Below are positions 1 to 11,445 of a stretch of DNA of 52,440 nucleotides, piece by piece. A program made the position numbers and the translations under genes. This DNA comes from Nitrospirota bacterium (lineage in GTDB: Bacteria > Nitrospirota > Nitrospiria > Nitrospirales > NS-4): NCBI GenBank assembly GCA_004298335.1, contig SCTG01000155.1:1-52440 (forward strand), given 5' to 3'. The first letter of the stretch is position 1, and each line of letters opens with the position of its first letter. The notes under the pieces are model-generated. The model was not told the DNA's origin. It was given only the letters and a program-made list of their open reading frames with translations, and searched no databases.

Positions 1-41
1 CGCCAGTTGAACCCCTCGCGATGGAGTGCTACGGTGCGGAC

Positions 42-680
42 ATGAGCAAAAAGAGCGTTCCCCTTGAGCCTGTCGTCTTCACGCCGGACGAACTGCGCCT
101 GCTCGGCGACGACACGTTCTTCCGGGCGAAGGCGCGGATAATGAAAAAGATGAAGACGATCCTCGAAGGCGTCCACGGCGGATTGCAGAAGGAACTAACG
201 GGCGTGGAGCTGCTTGCGCCGGAGGGTTTCAATCCAAGCGCCCATCAGTTTGTCAAAGGCGAGCATCTCGAAGACTTTCCCTATCAGTACCTGGACTGCT
301 TCAAGCACTTCGACGGCGAGGTGAAGTTCACCTTCCGTACCTTACTATGGTGGGGACACCACATCGTGTTCGCCCTGGTCCTGGAAGGCGGCCGCCTCGC
401 GCAGTATAAGAAGAACCTCATGAACCGTTATGGAAAAGTGGCGGACCATGGGCTCTCGCTTTGTCTCGGCAGCACGCCCTGGGAATGGAAGCGCGGCGAG
501 GGCTATACGATGGAGCTGACGTGGGAGCGCAAGAGCGAGTTGCAGGCCCTGCTCGACCGCCGGTCGTTCGTGAAGCTCGCCCGCTTCGTGCCGTTCGACG
601 ATCCGATCGTGCGGGAAGGCCGTGTGCCCGAGTCCGCCGGCGCCACGCTGCGCCAGTTCCTGCCGGTCATCACTCCTTAG
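42..680 (+). CDS. Conserved hypothetical protein, DUF3786-like size but unassigned
   Basis: I do not recognise this 212-residue protein with confidence. It is soluble-looking, with no signal peptide or membrane segment. The middle is rich in aromatic residues (FPYQYLDCFKHFDG, then a Trp-Trp-Gly-His-His run), and the C-terminal half contains a TPWEWKRGEGY stretch. An in-frame ATG lies at 21, but I prefer the ATG at 42: hexamers TTGAAC (7-12) and TACGGT (30-35) are 17 nt apart, with 6 nt from the -10 to this ATG, which predicts transcription starting on the start codon. The stop overlaps the end of the convergent peptidase gene by 11 nt. Function unknown. Confidence 0.7.
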   Translation: MSKKSVPLEPVVFTPDELRLLGDDTFFRAKARIMKKMKTILEGVHGGLQKELTGVELLAPEGFNPSAHQFVKGEHLEDFPYQYLDCFKHFDGEVKFTFRTLLWWGHHIVFALVLEGGRLAQYKKNLMNRYGKVADHGLSLCLGSTPWEWKRGEGYTMELTWERKSELQALLDRRSFVKLARFVPFDDPIVREGRVPESAGATLRQFLPVITP

Positions 681-1848
681 CTTTCCCGCCGTAGTTTTTC
701 AAAATCTCCCGCACGCGGTTCAGGTGGATGGCCTCGGCCTTGTGGCCGTCGCGGCCGACGACCGTCGTCGCCATCGTGAGGGCGTTGAGGATGGCTTCCT
801 GCGTGGCCTCGACCGTCGCCGTAAAGAGCGGGTTCAGATGCGTGTCGGCGAAGGCCGTGAAGGGAAACGTGCGCTCTTTGGGATAGTGGGGAATGACGTT
901 GCCGGTCGAGAAGGCCAGCACGAAGTCGCCGCTCCCGTGCCGCGCGGTGGAGCCGGTGCGCGCCAATCCGAGCGCCGCGCGCTTGGCAAGCCGTTTCAAT
1001 TGCCGTGCGTCGAGCGGCGCGTCGGTCGCGATGACGATGATGATTGAACCTTCCGGCCCTTCCGAACCTTTGCCGCCGTAGAGCTTGCCGACCGGCACGC
1101 CGCCCATCAGCAGTTCATCCCGCCGGCCTGAATTCGTATTGACGAGCACGCCGACGGTATAGCCTCCCGCCGACGATGGAAGGATGCGGGACGCTGTGCC
1201 GATGCCGCCCTTAAAGCCATAGGAGATCATGCCGGTGCCGGCGCCGACCGAGCCTTCCGCCACCGGCCCGCCGCGGGCGCCGTCCAGGGCCTTGATGACG
1301 TCGCTCTCCGAGACGTGGCGGCCCTGGATGTCGTTGAGCCGGCTGTCGTCGCATTCGGCGATCACCGGCGTGAGCGTGTCGTCCTGGATGCCGATGCCGG
1401 GATAGCGGGCGATCATCCAGCTCATCACGCCGTTGGCGACACGGGGGAGATTGAGCGTGTTGGTGAGCGCGATGGGGTATTCGAGGAAGCCGGACTCCTC
1501 CACCCAGGCCAGCCCCGTCATTTCGCCGGTGCCGTTCAGGACGAACGAACCCGCCGGGACTTTTTTATGCCACACGTCGTCGCGGGGAATCACGACGGTG
1601 ACGCCGGTGCGGACGGGGCCCTTGCCGGGCACGAGCGTGCCGTCCCCGCTGATCAGGGTCCGGTGGCCGACGGTGACGCCCGGGACGTCCGTGATGGCGT
1701 TGAGTGTGCCGGTGGGATAGGTGCCGAGGGCGATCCCGAGGCTCCGCGCGCGGACGCGGGACTCGTCGCCAGGGCCGGATTGTGTCGCCTGGGCTCCAGC
1801 CGAAGCGGGCACCCAGAGCAGCGCTAGAAACAATACAAAGCGGATCAA
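670..1848 (-). CDS. Exported P1 family (DmpA/BapA-type) aminopeptidase
   Basis: Member of the S58/P1 peptidase family, N-terminal-nucleophile aminopeptidases that self-cleave before a serine. The family hallmarks are present: ITDVPGVTVGH near the N-terminus, GTGMISYGFKGGIGTASR in the middle, and GSIIIVIATDAPL, whose Ser (about residue 268 from this start) is the expected nucleophile. A signal peptide (LIRFVLFLALLWVPASAGAQA) suggests periplasmic location. I chose the TTG at 1848: it overlaps the rhodanese stop as TTGA and places the hydrophobic segment right at the N-terminus. A GTG at 1887 gives 13 more residues but a 43-nt overlap. Last gene of a FIST-rhodanese-peptidase run. The natural substrate cannot be read from sequence; the family cleaves N-terminal amino acids or beta-amino acids. 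Confidence 0.85.
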   Translation of the reverse strand: MIRFVLFLALLWVPASAGAQATQSGPGDESRVRARSLGIALGTYPTGTLNAITDVPGVTVGHRTLISGDGTLVPGKGPVRTGVTVVIPRDDVWHKKVPAGSFVLNGTGEMTGLAWVEESGFLEYPIALTNTLNLPRVANGVMSWMIARYPGIGIQDDTLTPVIAECDDSRLNDIQGRHVSESDVIKALDGARGGPVAEGSVGAGTGMISYGFKGGIGTASRILPSSAGGYTVGVLVNTNSGRRDELLMGGVPVGKLYGGKGSEGPEGSIIIVIATDAPLDARQLKRLAKRAALGLARTGSTARHGSGDFVLAFSTGNVIPHYPKERTFPFTAFADTHLNPLFTATVEATQEAILNALTMATTVVGRDGHKAEAIHLNRVREILKNYGGKAKE

Positions 1849-2273
1849 CGGCGGCCGCCGGCCAGCGGATACCCGGCTTGCAGCCACGCGTTCACGCTGC
1901 CGCGGATGTTGTAGACGTTTCGGTAGCCGAGTTCCATCAGGGTGTCTTGGGCGACGTTGCTGCGCTTGCCGGACTGGCAGTAGACGACGATGTGGTCATC
2001 GAGCCCCGCGCCGATCTCCTTGTGGCGCCTGGCCATCTCCCGGAACTCGATGTTCAGGTCGGTGCCGGGAATGGCGCCCGAGTCGTGCTCTTCGACGGAC
2101 CGCACGTCCACGAGGATAAAGCCTTTCTCGCGCAAACTGTGCGCCTTGTCGAGCGCGCCCTTCACTTCCTGCACGCTGAGTTGCCGCCCGTGCGAGGCCG
2201 ACGCGGGTCCGGATGTCACGCCGGCGCCCGTCAGGATCAGAATGCCGAGATATGCGAGCCAACGGAGTGTCAT
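1845..2273 (-). CDS. Exported rhodanese-like domain protein
   Basis: A 142-residue single-domain rhodanese with an N-terminal signal peptide (about residues 1-26), so probably periplasmic. The active-site loop is YCQSGKRS with Cys99, the residue that carries a persulfide in sulfurtransferases; the upstream ILVDVRSVEEHDSGAIPG stretch is the standard CH2A region. The start is supported by an AGGAGG Shine-Dalgarno sequence 6-7 nt upstream. It lies 15 nt after the FIST gene and overlaps the peptidase gene by 4 nt, so the three are probably cotranscribed. Substrate unknown; thiosulfate or protein persulfide transfer is the usual family role. Confidence 0.88.
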   Translation of the reverse strand: MTLRWLAYLGILILTGAGVTSGPASASHGRQLSVQEVKGALDKAHSLREKGFILVDVRSVEEHDSGAIPGTDLNIEFREMARRHKEIGAGLDDHIVVYCQSGKRSNVAQDTLMELGYRNVYNIRGSVNAWLQAGYPLAGGRR

Positions 2274-2288
2274 GGTGTCCTCCTTTGC

Positions 2289-3470
2289 TCAGTCGTTTTT
2301 GCAGAACAAGGCGATGCTGGCGGTGTAGCCATGCAGGAAGTTGTTCCCGCCGACTGGCCCGATCTCGCCCATGGCGAAAAACCCGCCCACCGGAATCCCG
2401 CCCAGCTGTTCCCGGACGGCCGTGACGTCGTGATGGGGGATGCGGAAGAACCGCTGGCCGCGCCCGTTGCAGCTGAAGAGGAGCGCGCCGATCGGGTCGC
2501 CGGCGTGCGCGACGGTGCGTTCCCCGGTCAGCAGCGCGCGCAGGTCCTCGCTGGCCGAGGCGCCGTCCCGGAGCTGGAACTGCACGGTCTGTCCGACCCG
2601 CACGTAATCGGCCACCGCCAGGCTGCCGGTTTTTTGATCCACCCCGACCAGGTTGCGGATCAGGAAGTCTCCGCGGTCGAATTGGTCCTTGTGCTCGTCG
2701 ATGACGATGCCCATGTGCAACGCCCGTTCGGCCTGCCGCTGTTCGGCCGGCGAAAGGAGCCCGAAGACTTCCCGCAGGCAGTCGAGCGCCGGTTTGCCGC
2801 TGAGTTCGTGGATGACGTTCTGGTCGGCCTGGGTGATCATGAAGCGGTCGCCGATCGGGCGGCAGCCCTGCGAGACGATGGTGCGTATGCTGACGGCGCC
2901 GGTCATGGCCACGCCGATCACGCCGCTGTCGACCACGGTGTCGTTGAAGATAAGACGGTTGGCGCCGGGTTCCTGGCCGCCGCTGGCCATCCCGCCGATC
3001 GCCGTTGCGCCGGGGTAGCGTGTGGCGAGGTCTTCCAGGAAGGCCTCGGCCGGTGCGGTGGTGAAGGGCTCGGCGAGGACCAGGAACGAGGGATTGTGCT
3101 CGAGACCGGGCATCTGGTCGGGCCATCCCGAGATTCTGGTGCCCTCGCCCGCTTCCACGTACTCAAGATGGAACGGCGTGAACGTGGTGCCGGGCAGGTG
3201 GCCGGCCCAGAGGCACAGCGCCGGCTGCCCTTCCACCTCCTGAGTCCCGCCGATCACGCTTTCGGCCGAGCAGCCCAGCAGGACGGCGGGCCGGAGCCGC
3301 TCGCGGATTTTGGAGACGATCAGGTCGGCCGAGTCGGAATGGTCGGGCGAAAAAAACACGAAGGCCAGGTCGACCGGCCGGCCGGCCAATCCGGCGGCCA
3401 CGGTGCGGCAGACTTCCTCGAGCGCGTCTTCCGTGACCACGGTTGTGGAGAGCGCCGTGAGGACCTGCAT
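2289..3470 (-). CDS. FIST domain (FIST_N/FIST_C) sensor protein
   Basis: A 393-residue FIST protein. FIST domains are predicted small-ligand sensors often tied to signal transduction. The N-terminal half has the FIST_N pattern (AFVFFSPDHSD, LLGCSAESVIGG, ATRYPGATAIGGMASGG) and the C-terminal half the FIST_C pattern ending in GGFFAMGEIGPVGGNNFLHGYTASIALF. No membrane segment is visible. The reading frame runs upstream to 3767, but the ATG at 3470 (MQVLTALSTTVV) fits the family N-terminus. A TACACT -10-like hexamer (3477-3482) sits 6 nt from this ATG, with a TGGACA -35-like hexamer at a long 19-nt spacing. First gene of the rhodanese/peptidase run. Confidence 0.85.
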   Translation of the reverse strand: MQVLTALSTTVVTEDALEEVCRTVAAGLAGRPVDLAFVFFSPDHSDSADLIVSKIRERLRPAVLLGCSAESVIGGTQEVEGQPALCLWAGHLPGTTFTPFHLEYVEAGEGTRISGWPDQMPGLEHNPSFLVLAEPFTTAPAEAFLEDLATRYPGATAIGGMASGGQEPGANRLIFNDTVVDSGVIGVAMTGAVSIRTIVSQGCRPIGDRFMITQADQNVIHELSGKPALDCLREVFGLLSPAEQRQAERALHMGIVIDEHKDQFDRGDFLIRNLVGVDQKTGSLAVADYVRVGQTVQFQLRDGASASEDLRALLTGERTVAHAGDPIGALLFSCNGRGQRFFRIPHHDVTAVREQLGGIPVGGFFAMGEIGPVGGNNFLHGYTASIALFCKND

Positions 3471-3526
3471 GGCCGGAGTGTAGCATACGCGAACATTTGC
3501 TTGTCCAGCGAAATGCCGGTCGCGGA

Positions 3527-3754
3527 TCAGAGTTCGTGGGTGCTGCCTTCGAGGGTTCCGGCGCAGACCGGGCACTGCTGTAAAGGGGTGGCCGGCGAAG
3601 CCAGGGGAGCCGTGATGAGCTGGGAGCGCTTGATGGCGGCGACCCCGGATTCGCAGGGGGTCCACAGGGAGATGCACCCGGGGCAGAAGAACCATTGAGT
3701 GTAGCCGGGCCAGTCCCGGTCGCGTTGCGCCACAATGAAATTTGTGTAGCACAC
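3527..3754 (-). CDS. Small zinc-ribbon-like protein
   Basis: A short frame of about 75 residues whose C-terminal part looks coding: FFCPGC near residue 24 and CPVCAG near residue 61 make a CxxC...CxxC zinc-ribbon pair. There is no ATG in the right place; the likely start is GTG at 3754 (VCYTNFIV) or GTG at 3733 (VAQRD). It lies 56 nt upstream of the FIST gene on the same strand and is divergent from the DHH gene. Function unknown; small zinc-ribbon proteins often bind nucleic acid or protein partners. The gene could be part of a longer frame continuing under the DHH gene, but that part reads like antisense of the DHH product. Confidence 0.5.
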   Translation of the reverse strand: MCYTNFIVAQRDRDWPGYTQWFFCPGCISLWTPCESGVAAIKRSQLITAPLASPATPLQQCPVCAGTLEGSTHEL

Positions 3755-3820
3755 CCCTGCCGCGCATGCAATTCCCCGGTCTCTTTTTCTCGCCACGTTG
3801 TCATGGTATGCTACGACTGC

Positions 3821-4663
3821 ATGATTCCCGATCTGGTTCTCTACCATGCCGACTGCACCGACGGGTTTGGCGCCGCCTGGGCCATTTGGAAGCGCTATCC
3901 CGAGGCCCAATTCGTTCCCGCGGACCACGGTCACCCGCCGCCGATCAGTTGCGCCGGGCGCAAGGTCGTGATCGTCGACTTCAGCTACTCCCGGCCGATC
4001 CTTGAGGACATGGCGAAACAGGCCGCGGCGCTGCAGGTCCTGGACCATCACATCACGGCGCGCGAGGCCCTGAACGGGCTGCCCTATGTCCATTTCGATC
4101 TGGACAAGAGCGGCGCGGTGCTGGCGTGGGAATGGGCCCACGGCACGGCGGCGCCGTGGTTGCTTCAATACGTGCAGGACAAGGACCTGTGGGCGTGGAA
4201 ACTGCCCGGCAGCCGCGAGATCAGCGCGGGGTTGAATTCCTACCCCTACGATTTCCAGGTGTGGAATTCCCTGAAGAAGGACACGCTGGAGCAGGAAGGG
4301 CGGGCGATTCTCCGGTTCGAGCAGGAGCAGGTGAAGAAGATCATCCGCTTTACGATGTGGGTCCGGTTCGAGGGGGCCACGGTGCCGTGCGTGCACAGTG
4401 CGATTCTCACCAGCCAGATCGGCGAACAGCTTTCGCACGGCCGGCCGTTCTGCTTGATCTGGCATGACCGCAACGGGCGGCGCCACTTCAGTCTGCGTTC
4501 GGAAGACGGCGGCATCGATGTCGCCAGGATTGCCGTCAAGTATGGCGGCGGCGGTCACACCCATGCGGCGGGGTTCTCGGTTCCTCTCGGTGAGGCCGGC
4601 CCGCCCCCCTCGGACGGCTCGACCATGGGCGTCCACATCGTGCCGGCCGATCCCCCGCGGTAG
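3821..4663 (+). CDS. DHH/DHHA1 family phosphoesterase
   Basis: A 280-residue DHH superfamily protein. Visible motifs: HADCTDGFGAAW at the N-terminus (metal-binding Asp residues), VIVDFSYSRP, LDHHITA (the DHH motif) and a C-terminal GGGGHTHAAGFSV (DHHA1 motif). The family hydrolyses phosphodiester bonds in nanoRNA, cyclic dinucleotides or related substrates; the exact one cannot be assigned. An ATG at 3803 is in frame, but an extended -10 (TGG before TATGCT, 3804-3812) lies between it and the ATG at 3821, so I favour 3821 with almost no 5' leader. It is a single gene, followed by a palindrome and then the sigma-54-controlled operon. Confidence 0.85.
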   Translation: MIPDLVLYHADCTDGFGAAWAIWKRYPEAQFVPADHGHPPPISCAGRKVVIVDFSYSRPILEDMAKQAAALQVLDHHITAREALNGLPYVHFDLDKSGAVLAWEWAHGTAAPWLLQYVQDKDLWAWKLPGSREISAGLNSYPYDFQVWNSLKKDTLEQEGRAILRFEQEQVKKIIRFTMWVRFEGATVPCVHSAILTSQIGEQLSHGRPFCLIWHDRNGRRHFSLRSEDGGIDVARIAVKYGGGGHTHAAGFSVPLGEAGPPPSDGSTMGVHIVPADPPR

Positions 4664-4704
4664 GATTTTCCTAAATACAGCAAGGCGGGGAACCACGATT
4701 GCGA

Positions 4705-4728
4705 GCCTGCATGGGAACCCATGCGGGC
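4705..4728. repeat. Palindrome/hairpin downstream of DHH gene
   Basis: An 11-bp stem with one G-T wobble (GCC-T-GCATGGG against CCCATGC-G-GGC) around a 2-nt centre; the core GCATGGGAACCCATGC is a perfect 16-bp palindrome. There is no T-tract after it, so it may be a factor-independent pause/terminator for the DHH gene or a protein-binding site. The rest of 4664-4842 shows no coding potential that I can support. Confidence 0.5.
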
Positions 4729-4842
4729 GCTGCTGCGTTCGCCGCCGGCCCTGCCTGGGTCTGCGCGCTGTCCCCTTACGCAATTGCCTGATATTACAAA
4801 TTTAAAGTCCCGATTCCCCCGGTGCTGCCAATCCCCGCGAGA

Positions 4843-4859
4843 CTGGTATCAACCTTGCT
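4843..4859 (+). promoter_or_regulatory. Sigma-54 (-24/-12) promoter
   Basis: CTGGTATCAACCTTGCT matches the sigma-54 consensus YTGGCACG-N4-TTGCW at the invariant GG of the -24 and GC of the -12 elements with exact spacing; it deviates at three less conserved -24 positions. It lies about 95 nt upstream of the DUF4384 gene start. The third gene of that operon is itself a sigma-54 activator, which supports the call. The predicted start of transcription is near 4870. Confidence 0.7.
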
Positions 4860-4953
4860 GTCATATTGAGGAAGGAAGCAGGGGGCAGGGCTGTCACTGA
4901 GGATTGACAAGCGCTTGCCTAAGGACGACAATGAACAAAAAAGTGAGGGTGCG

Positions 4954-6060
4954 ATGAGGTACTCAACGTTCACACAGATCGCGTCGACGGTAGTGCTGGC
5001 CGGCTTGCTGTCCGGTCAGGCCTTGGCCGGGCCGCAACTGGCGGTCGAGCCGGCCCGGACCGCGTCCGCCGATGGCAGCCAGGTGCAGGGTTCCGCGTGC
5101 TACCGGCTGGGTGATGACGAGAGCCTCCTGTCGGCCCAGAAAAAAGCCCTGGCCCTTGCCCGGGAAGCCGCGCTGAAGAAGATCAAGGCCTTCACGGAAA
5201 ACGCCGATAAGCTCGGCACCCGCGGCATGGAACCGGAAGTCGTGGCAGCGGCCAGCCGGGTCGGACTCAGCAACGAGCGCATCATCAAGCAGGAAGTGAA
5301 GGCCAGCCAGGTCTGCGTCTGGATGACGGCGACGCCGAATTCCAAAGAAGTCGCCGACCTCATCAAGCAGAGATTGAACGCCAAGGAGCTTGCCAAGAAA
5401 GTCCAAGACCCGGTGATCGCGTCGGTGGCGTCCAATTTCGGGTTGAAGGTTTCGACCAACAAGAAAGAGGGCGAACCCTTCGTCGAGGGCGAGCGGCTGA
5501 TCATCTACGTCGAGTCCGAGAAGGATTCCTACCTGAAGCTGGATTACTACACGGCGGAGGGCAAGGTGGTGCATCTTGTGCCGAATGTGTTTACCAACGA
5601 AGCCCGCATCCAGGGCGGACAGAAGTATTCGTTCGGCGACGAGGGCGCCGCGGCGGAATTCAAGATTTCCGCGCCGTTCGGCGAGGAGACCATCAAGGCG
5701 ATGGCCAGCACGGTGCCGTTCGATGCCGCGCTGATCGAGGGAGACCAGGTCAGCGAGGCGACGGTGTATCTCACGAAAGTGCAGGGCATCCTGAAGAACA
5801 AGACCAAGGATCCCAACTGGGCCGCCGCCATGGTGCCCATCTATACCTCCAACAAGGAAGATCTGCAGGTTGCGCGCGATCGCAAGAACATTCAGATGCC
5901 GACCGCGAAGGCGGGGCAGCGCAGCCTGGGCAAGCAGCCGGAAAAGCCGGAGCAGCCGATCGACATCATCGGCGTGCCGGGCCGCAAGAAGGGCGAGAAG
6001 CCGCTCGAGACAATGGGCACGATGGGTCGGACCAAGAGTGGTGGCGAGAAGAACCCATAA
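4954..6060 (+). CDS. Exported DUF4384 domain protein
   Basis: A 368-residue exported protein. Residues 1-28 are a signal peptide (hydrophobic ASTVVLAGLLSGQALA). Residues about 40-160 form an alpha-helical region of the kind found in proteins that process repeated LARE/KALALAREAALKKI stretches. Residues about 175-290 match the DUF4384 pattern (IYVESEKDSYLKLDYYTAEGKVVHLVPN). The tail is Lys/Pro/Gly-rich. The ATG at 4954 is preceded by a GAGG ribosome site; the frame also opens at a TTG at 4915, which would bury the signal peptide. It is first in the operon with the two CHASE2 proteins, so it may be a periplasmic partner or output of that sensor system. Molecular function unknown. Confidence 0.8.
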   Translation: MRYSTFTQIASTVVLAGLLSGQALAGPQLAVEPARTASADGSQVQGSACYRLGDDESLLSAQKKALALAREAALKKIKAFTENADKLGTRGMEPEVVAAASRVGLSNERIIKQEVKASQVCVWMTATPNSKEVADLIKQRLNAKELAKKVQDPVIASVASNFGLKVSTNKKEGEPFVEGERLIIYVESEKDSYLKLDYYTAEGKVVHLVPNVFTNEARIQGGQKYSFGDEGAAAEFKISAPFGEETIKAMASTVPFDAALIEGDQVSEATVYLTKVQGILKNKTKDPNWAAAMVPIYTSNKEDLQVARDRKNIQMPTAKAGQRSLGKQPEKPEQPIDIIGVPGRKKGEKPLETMGTMGRTKSGGEKNP

Positions 6061-6123
6061 CGGCGGTCGGGATGCTCGCCGTGTTGGGAATTGGCAGCAA
6101 GTCCGGGCACATGAAGGGGCGCT

Positions 6124-8345
6124 ATGGGAGGTCGGGTAAAGCGGCCCGACATTGCCCGGTATGGTCCGCCGTTGGTCGCTGGCTTGGCCGCGGCCTGTGT
6201 GATCGGACTGCTGCAGCTCGCGCTGCCCACCTATCTCAAAGAGCTGGATCTCCGGATCAGCGACCGGATGCATCAGCTCCGCGGACCGATCCGGCAGGAT
6301 CCGCGTCTCGTCCACGTTAACGTCGATGACGGCAGTGTGAGTGTCCTGGGCCGGTGGCCCTGGCCCCGGGCGCTCAATGCGCGGGTGGTCGACACGCTTC
6401 GGGACCTCGGCGCCCGGGCCGTCGTCTTCGACGTCCTCTTTCCCTTTCCCACCAGCGTCAAGCAGGACCCCAAGAACGAAAACGACCGCGCGTTCTCCCA
6501 GGCGCTCGCCGCGATGGGGAACGTGTATCTTGCCAGCGCGCTGGATCTCAGCCTGAGCCTGGAGACCCAGCCGGACGAAGAGGCGGACCTCAAACGGGAG
6601 ATGCAATATCCGACCGAGCTCCTGCGCCGCCATACGGCGCCCGCGCCGGCCCATCCGTCGAGTCCCCTCTATTACGCCAAAACCCGGTTTCTCCCCATGG
6701 AGGCGTTCGGCCATGTGGCCCGCGGCATCGGCCATATTTCGCGGACGGCCGATACCGATGGTGGCGTGAGACGCAACCCGTTGCTCGTGCAGGTCAAGGA
6801 CCGCCTGTTTCCCGCCATCGCGTTCCGGGTTGTGGTCGATCTTCTGGAGAGCGACTTGTCCAAGGTCCGCCTTGAACCCGATGCCGTGATCATCGGGGAC
6901 GCGCTTTCTCCCGGGGAGACCGCCCGAAGGGATCTCCGCATTCCGGTGGATGAGCACGGCCGGCTTACGGTGAACTTCGCCAATACGTGGCAAGAGGCGT
7001 TTATGCATATCTCCGCCGCCGATCTATTGGAGGAGGCGGACGATCCGGAGAAGCGTCCCGAGTTGGAGAAAAACTTGAAGGGCGCCGTCGCCCTGTTTGC
7101 GGCCTCCACGACGGGGGCGAGCGACACCGGCACCGTCCCGGTGGAGTCGGCGTACCCTCTCAACGGGGTCCACATGAACATGATCAACACCATCCTGACC
7201 CGGCAGTTCCTGGTCGAGTCGGGGCCGGCCACCGTGATCGCGCTGATCCTGGGGATGGGGATCGGAATCGCCCTGCTCTCGCTCTGGCTGCAGCCGTATA
7301 TCTATTTGCTTGTGGCGATCGTGGCGATCGGCGGGTATATCGCCGGCGCGTGGTTCAGCTTCATCGAGTTCGGGCGGATCCTCCCGGTGGCCCCCGTCGT
7401 GATCGTCGGCGTGCTGTCCAGCGCCGGCATGGTGACGTACCGGTATGCCGCCGGCGAGATCGAGAAGCGCAAGACCCGCGCCGCGTTCGCGCCGTACTTC
7501 GCCCCGGCCGTTGTGGACATGCTGCTCAGCGACAGCACGGATCGTCTCATGGGCGGCCAGCGCAAGGAGCTCACGATCCTGTTCTCGGACGTCGTTTCCT
7601 TCACGAGTCTCTGCGAGGGCATCGAGCCGGAGATTGTGCAGAAGGTGCTGCAGGAATACTTCAATGAGATGACCCGGATCGGGTTCGGTCACCAGGGCAC
7701 GCTCGACAAGTTCATCGGCGACGGCATGCTGTGGTTTTTCGGTGATCCTCTGCCGCAGGAGGACCACGCGCTCCGCGCGGTGCACACGGCCCTCGACATG
7801 CAAGCGGCCATGCATCCCCTCCGCGAGAAGTGGAAGCAGGAAGGGCGCCCGGAGCTGGCGATGCGGATCGGCGTCAATACGGGCGTGGTGCTGGTCGGCA
7901 ACATGGGATCGGACGCCCGCATGGAGTACACGGTGATGGGGGATGCCGTGAATCTGGCCTCCCGCGTCGAAGGCGCCAACAAGCCGTTTCATACCGAGGT
8001 CATGATGACCGAGCGGACGTTCGAGATGACCAAGGATGTGGTGGAGTGGCGGGAGCTCGATGTGTTGCGGGTCAAGGGCAAAAAACAGGGCATCCGCGTG
8101 TATGAAGTGATGGCGGCCCGGAAGGGCGAGTTGTCCGAGCTCAGACAACAGGTCCGGACGGTCTATAACGAAGGATTGGAAGCCTATAAGCGACGGGATT
8201 GGGCCGCCGCCGGCGCCGCGTTCGCCCGGGCGCTCGCGATCGACAAGACGGACGGGCCGTCCCAGCTCTACCTCGAGCGCGCCGAGGAGTTTCTGACAAC
8301 CCCGCCGCCCGCCGATTGGGACGGCGTGTACGAGATGAAAACCAA

Positions 8346-8349
<4 letters not shown>
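6124..8349 (+). CDS. CHASE2 domain class III adenylate cyclase
   Basis: Membrane receptor cyclase of 741 residues. One N-terminal membrane helix (about 15-35) leads to an extracytoplasmic CHASE2 domain (about 40-355, with DPRLVHVNVDDGSVSVLGRWPW and the DVLFPFP motif), then three membrane helices (about 365-445) and a cytoplasmic class III cyclase domain (about 480-660). Catalytic residues are intact: metal Asp in LFSDVVSFT, substrate Lys in LDKFIGDGM, and Asp plus the Asn/Arg pair in MGDAVNLASRVE, consistent with ATP as substrate and cAMP as product. The C-terminal tail (YKRRDWAAAGAAFARAL ... ADWDGVYEM) is TPR-like and resembles the tail of the other cyclase in this window. It overlaps the next gene by ATGA. 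Confidence 0.92.
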
Positions 8350-11146
<2,797 letters not shown>

Positions 11147-11150
<4 letters not shown>

Positions 11151-11176
11151 CGTCCTGATCAGAATCCCCTTATACT
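11147..11176 (+). promoter_or_regulatory. Sigma-70-type promoter of tRNA-Gly
   Basis: TTGACG (11147-11152) and TATACT (11171-11176) are separated by 18 nt. The predicted start near 11183 is 16 nt before the tRNA. The -35 overlaps the stop codon of the activator gene. Confidence 0.75.
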
Positions 11177-11198
11177 GCTGGTCTCTTCAGTGATCGGG

Positions 11199-11273
11199 GC
11201 GGGAATAGCTCAGTGGTAGAGCATCGCCTTGCCAAGGCGAGGGTCGAGGGTTCAAATCCCTTTTCCCGCTCCA
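11199..11273 (+). tRNA. tRNA-Gly (GCC)
   Basis: Complete cloverleaf: acceptor GCGGGAA pairs with TTCCCGC, D-arm AGCTCAGTGGTAGAGC, anticodon loop CTTGCCAAG with anticodon GCC at 11231-11233, and T-arm GGTTCAAATCC. The CCA end is encoded. Confidence 0.97.
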
Positions 11274-11307
11274 AACTTCCTGTGGACTCATTTTCAGCGG
11301 CGGCGGG

Positions 11308-11383
11308 TGGTGCGCCCGGAGGGACTTGAACCCCCAACCGTCGGATCCGAAGTCCGATGCTCTATCCATTGAGCCACGGGCGC
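11308..11383 (-). tRNA. tRNA-Arg (TCG)
   Basis: Read on the minus strand: acceptor GCGCCCG pairs with CGGGCGC, D-arm GGCTCAATGGATAGAGC, anticodon loop CTTCGGA giving anticodon TCG (reads CGA), and T-arm with GGTTCAAGTCC. The CCA end is encoded (11308-11310). It faces the tRNA-Gly gene; no integrase or direct repeat of the tRNA end is visible nearby. Confidence 0.96.
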
Positions 11384-11445
11384 ACGATCACGGTAGCGTA
11401 AGCGCATTCGCGCCGGGCTGTCAATTCAGCGGATGGGGGGACGTG

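Noticed and set aside
1704-3698. Long plus-strand frame (664 codons) opposite rhodanese and FIST genes
   Set aside because: Same shadow composition; the minus-strand proteins have clear family motifs.
11199-11383. Convergent tRNA pair as possible integration site
   Set aside because: No integrase, no repeat of a tRNA 3' end and no change in gene character on either side.
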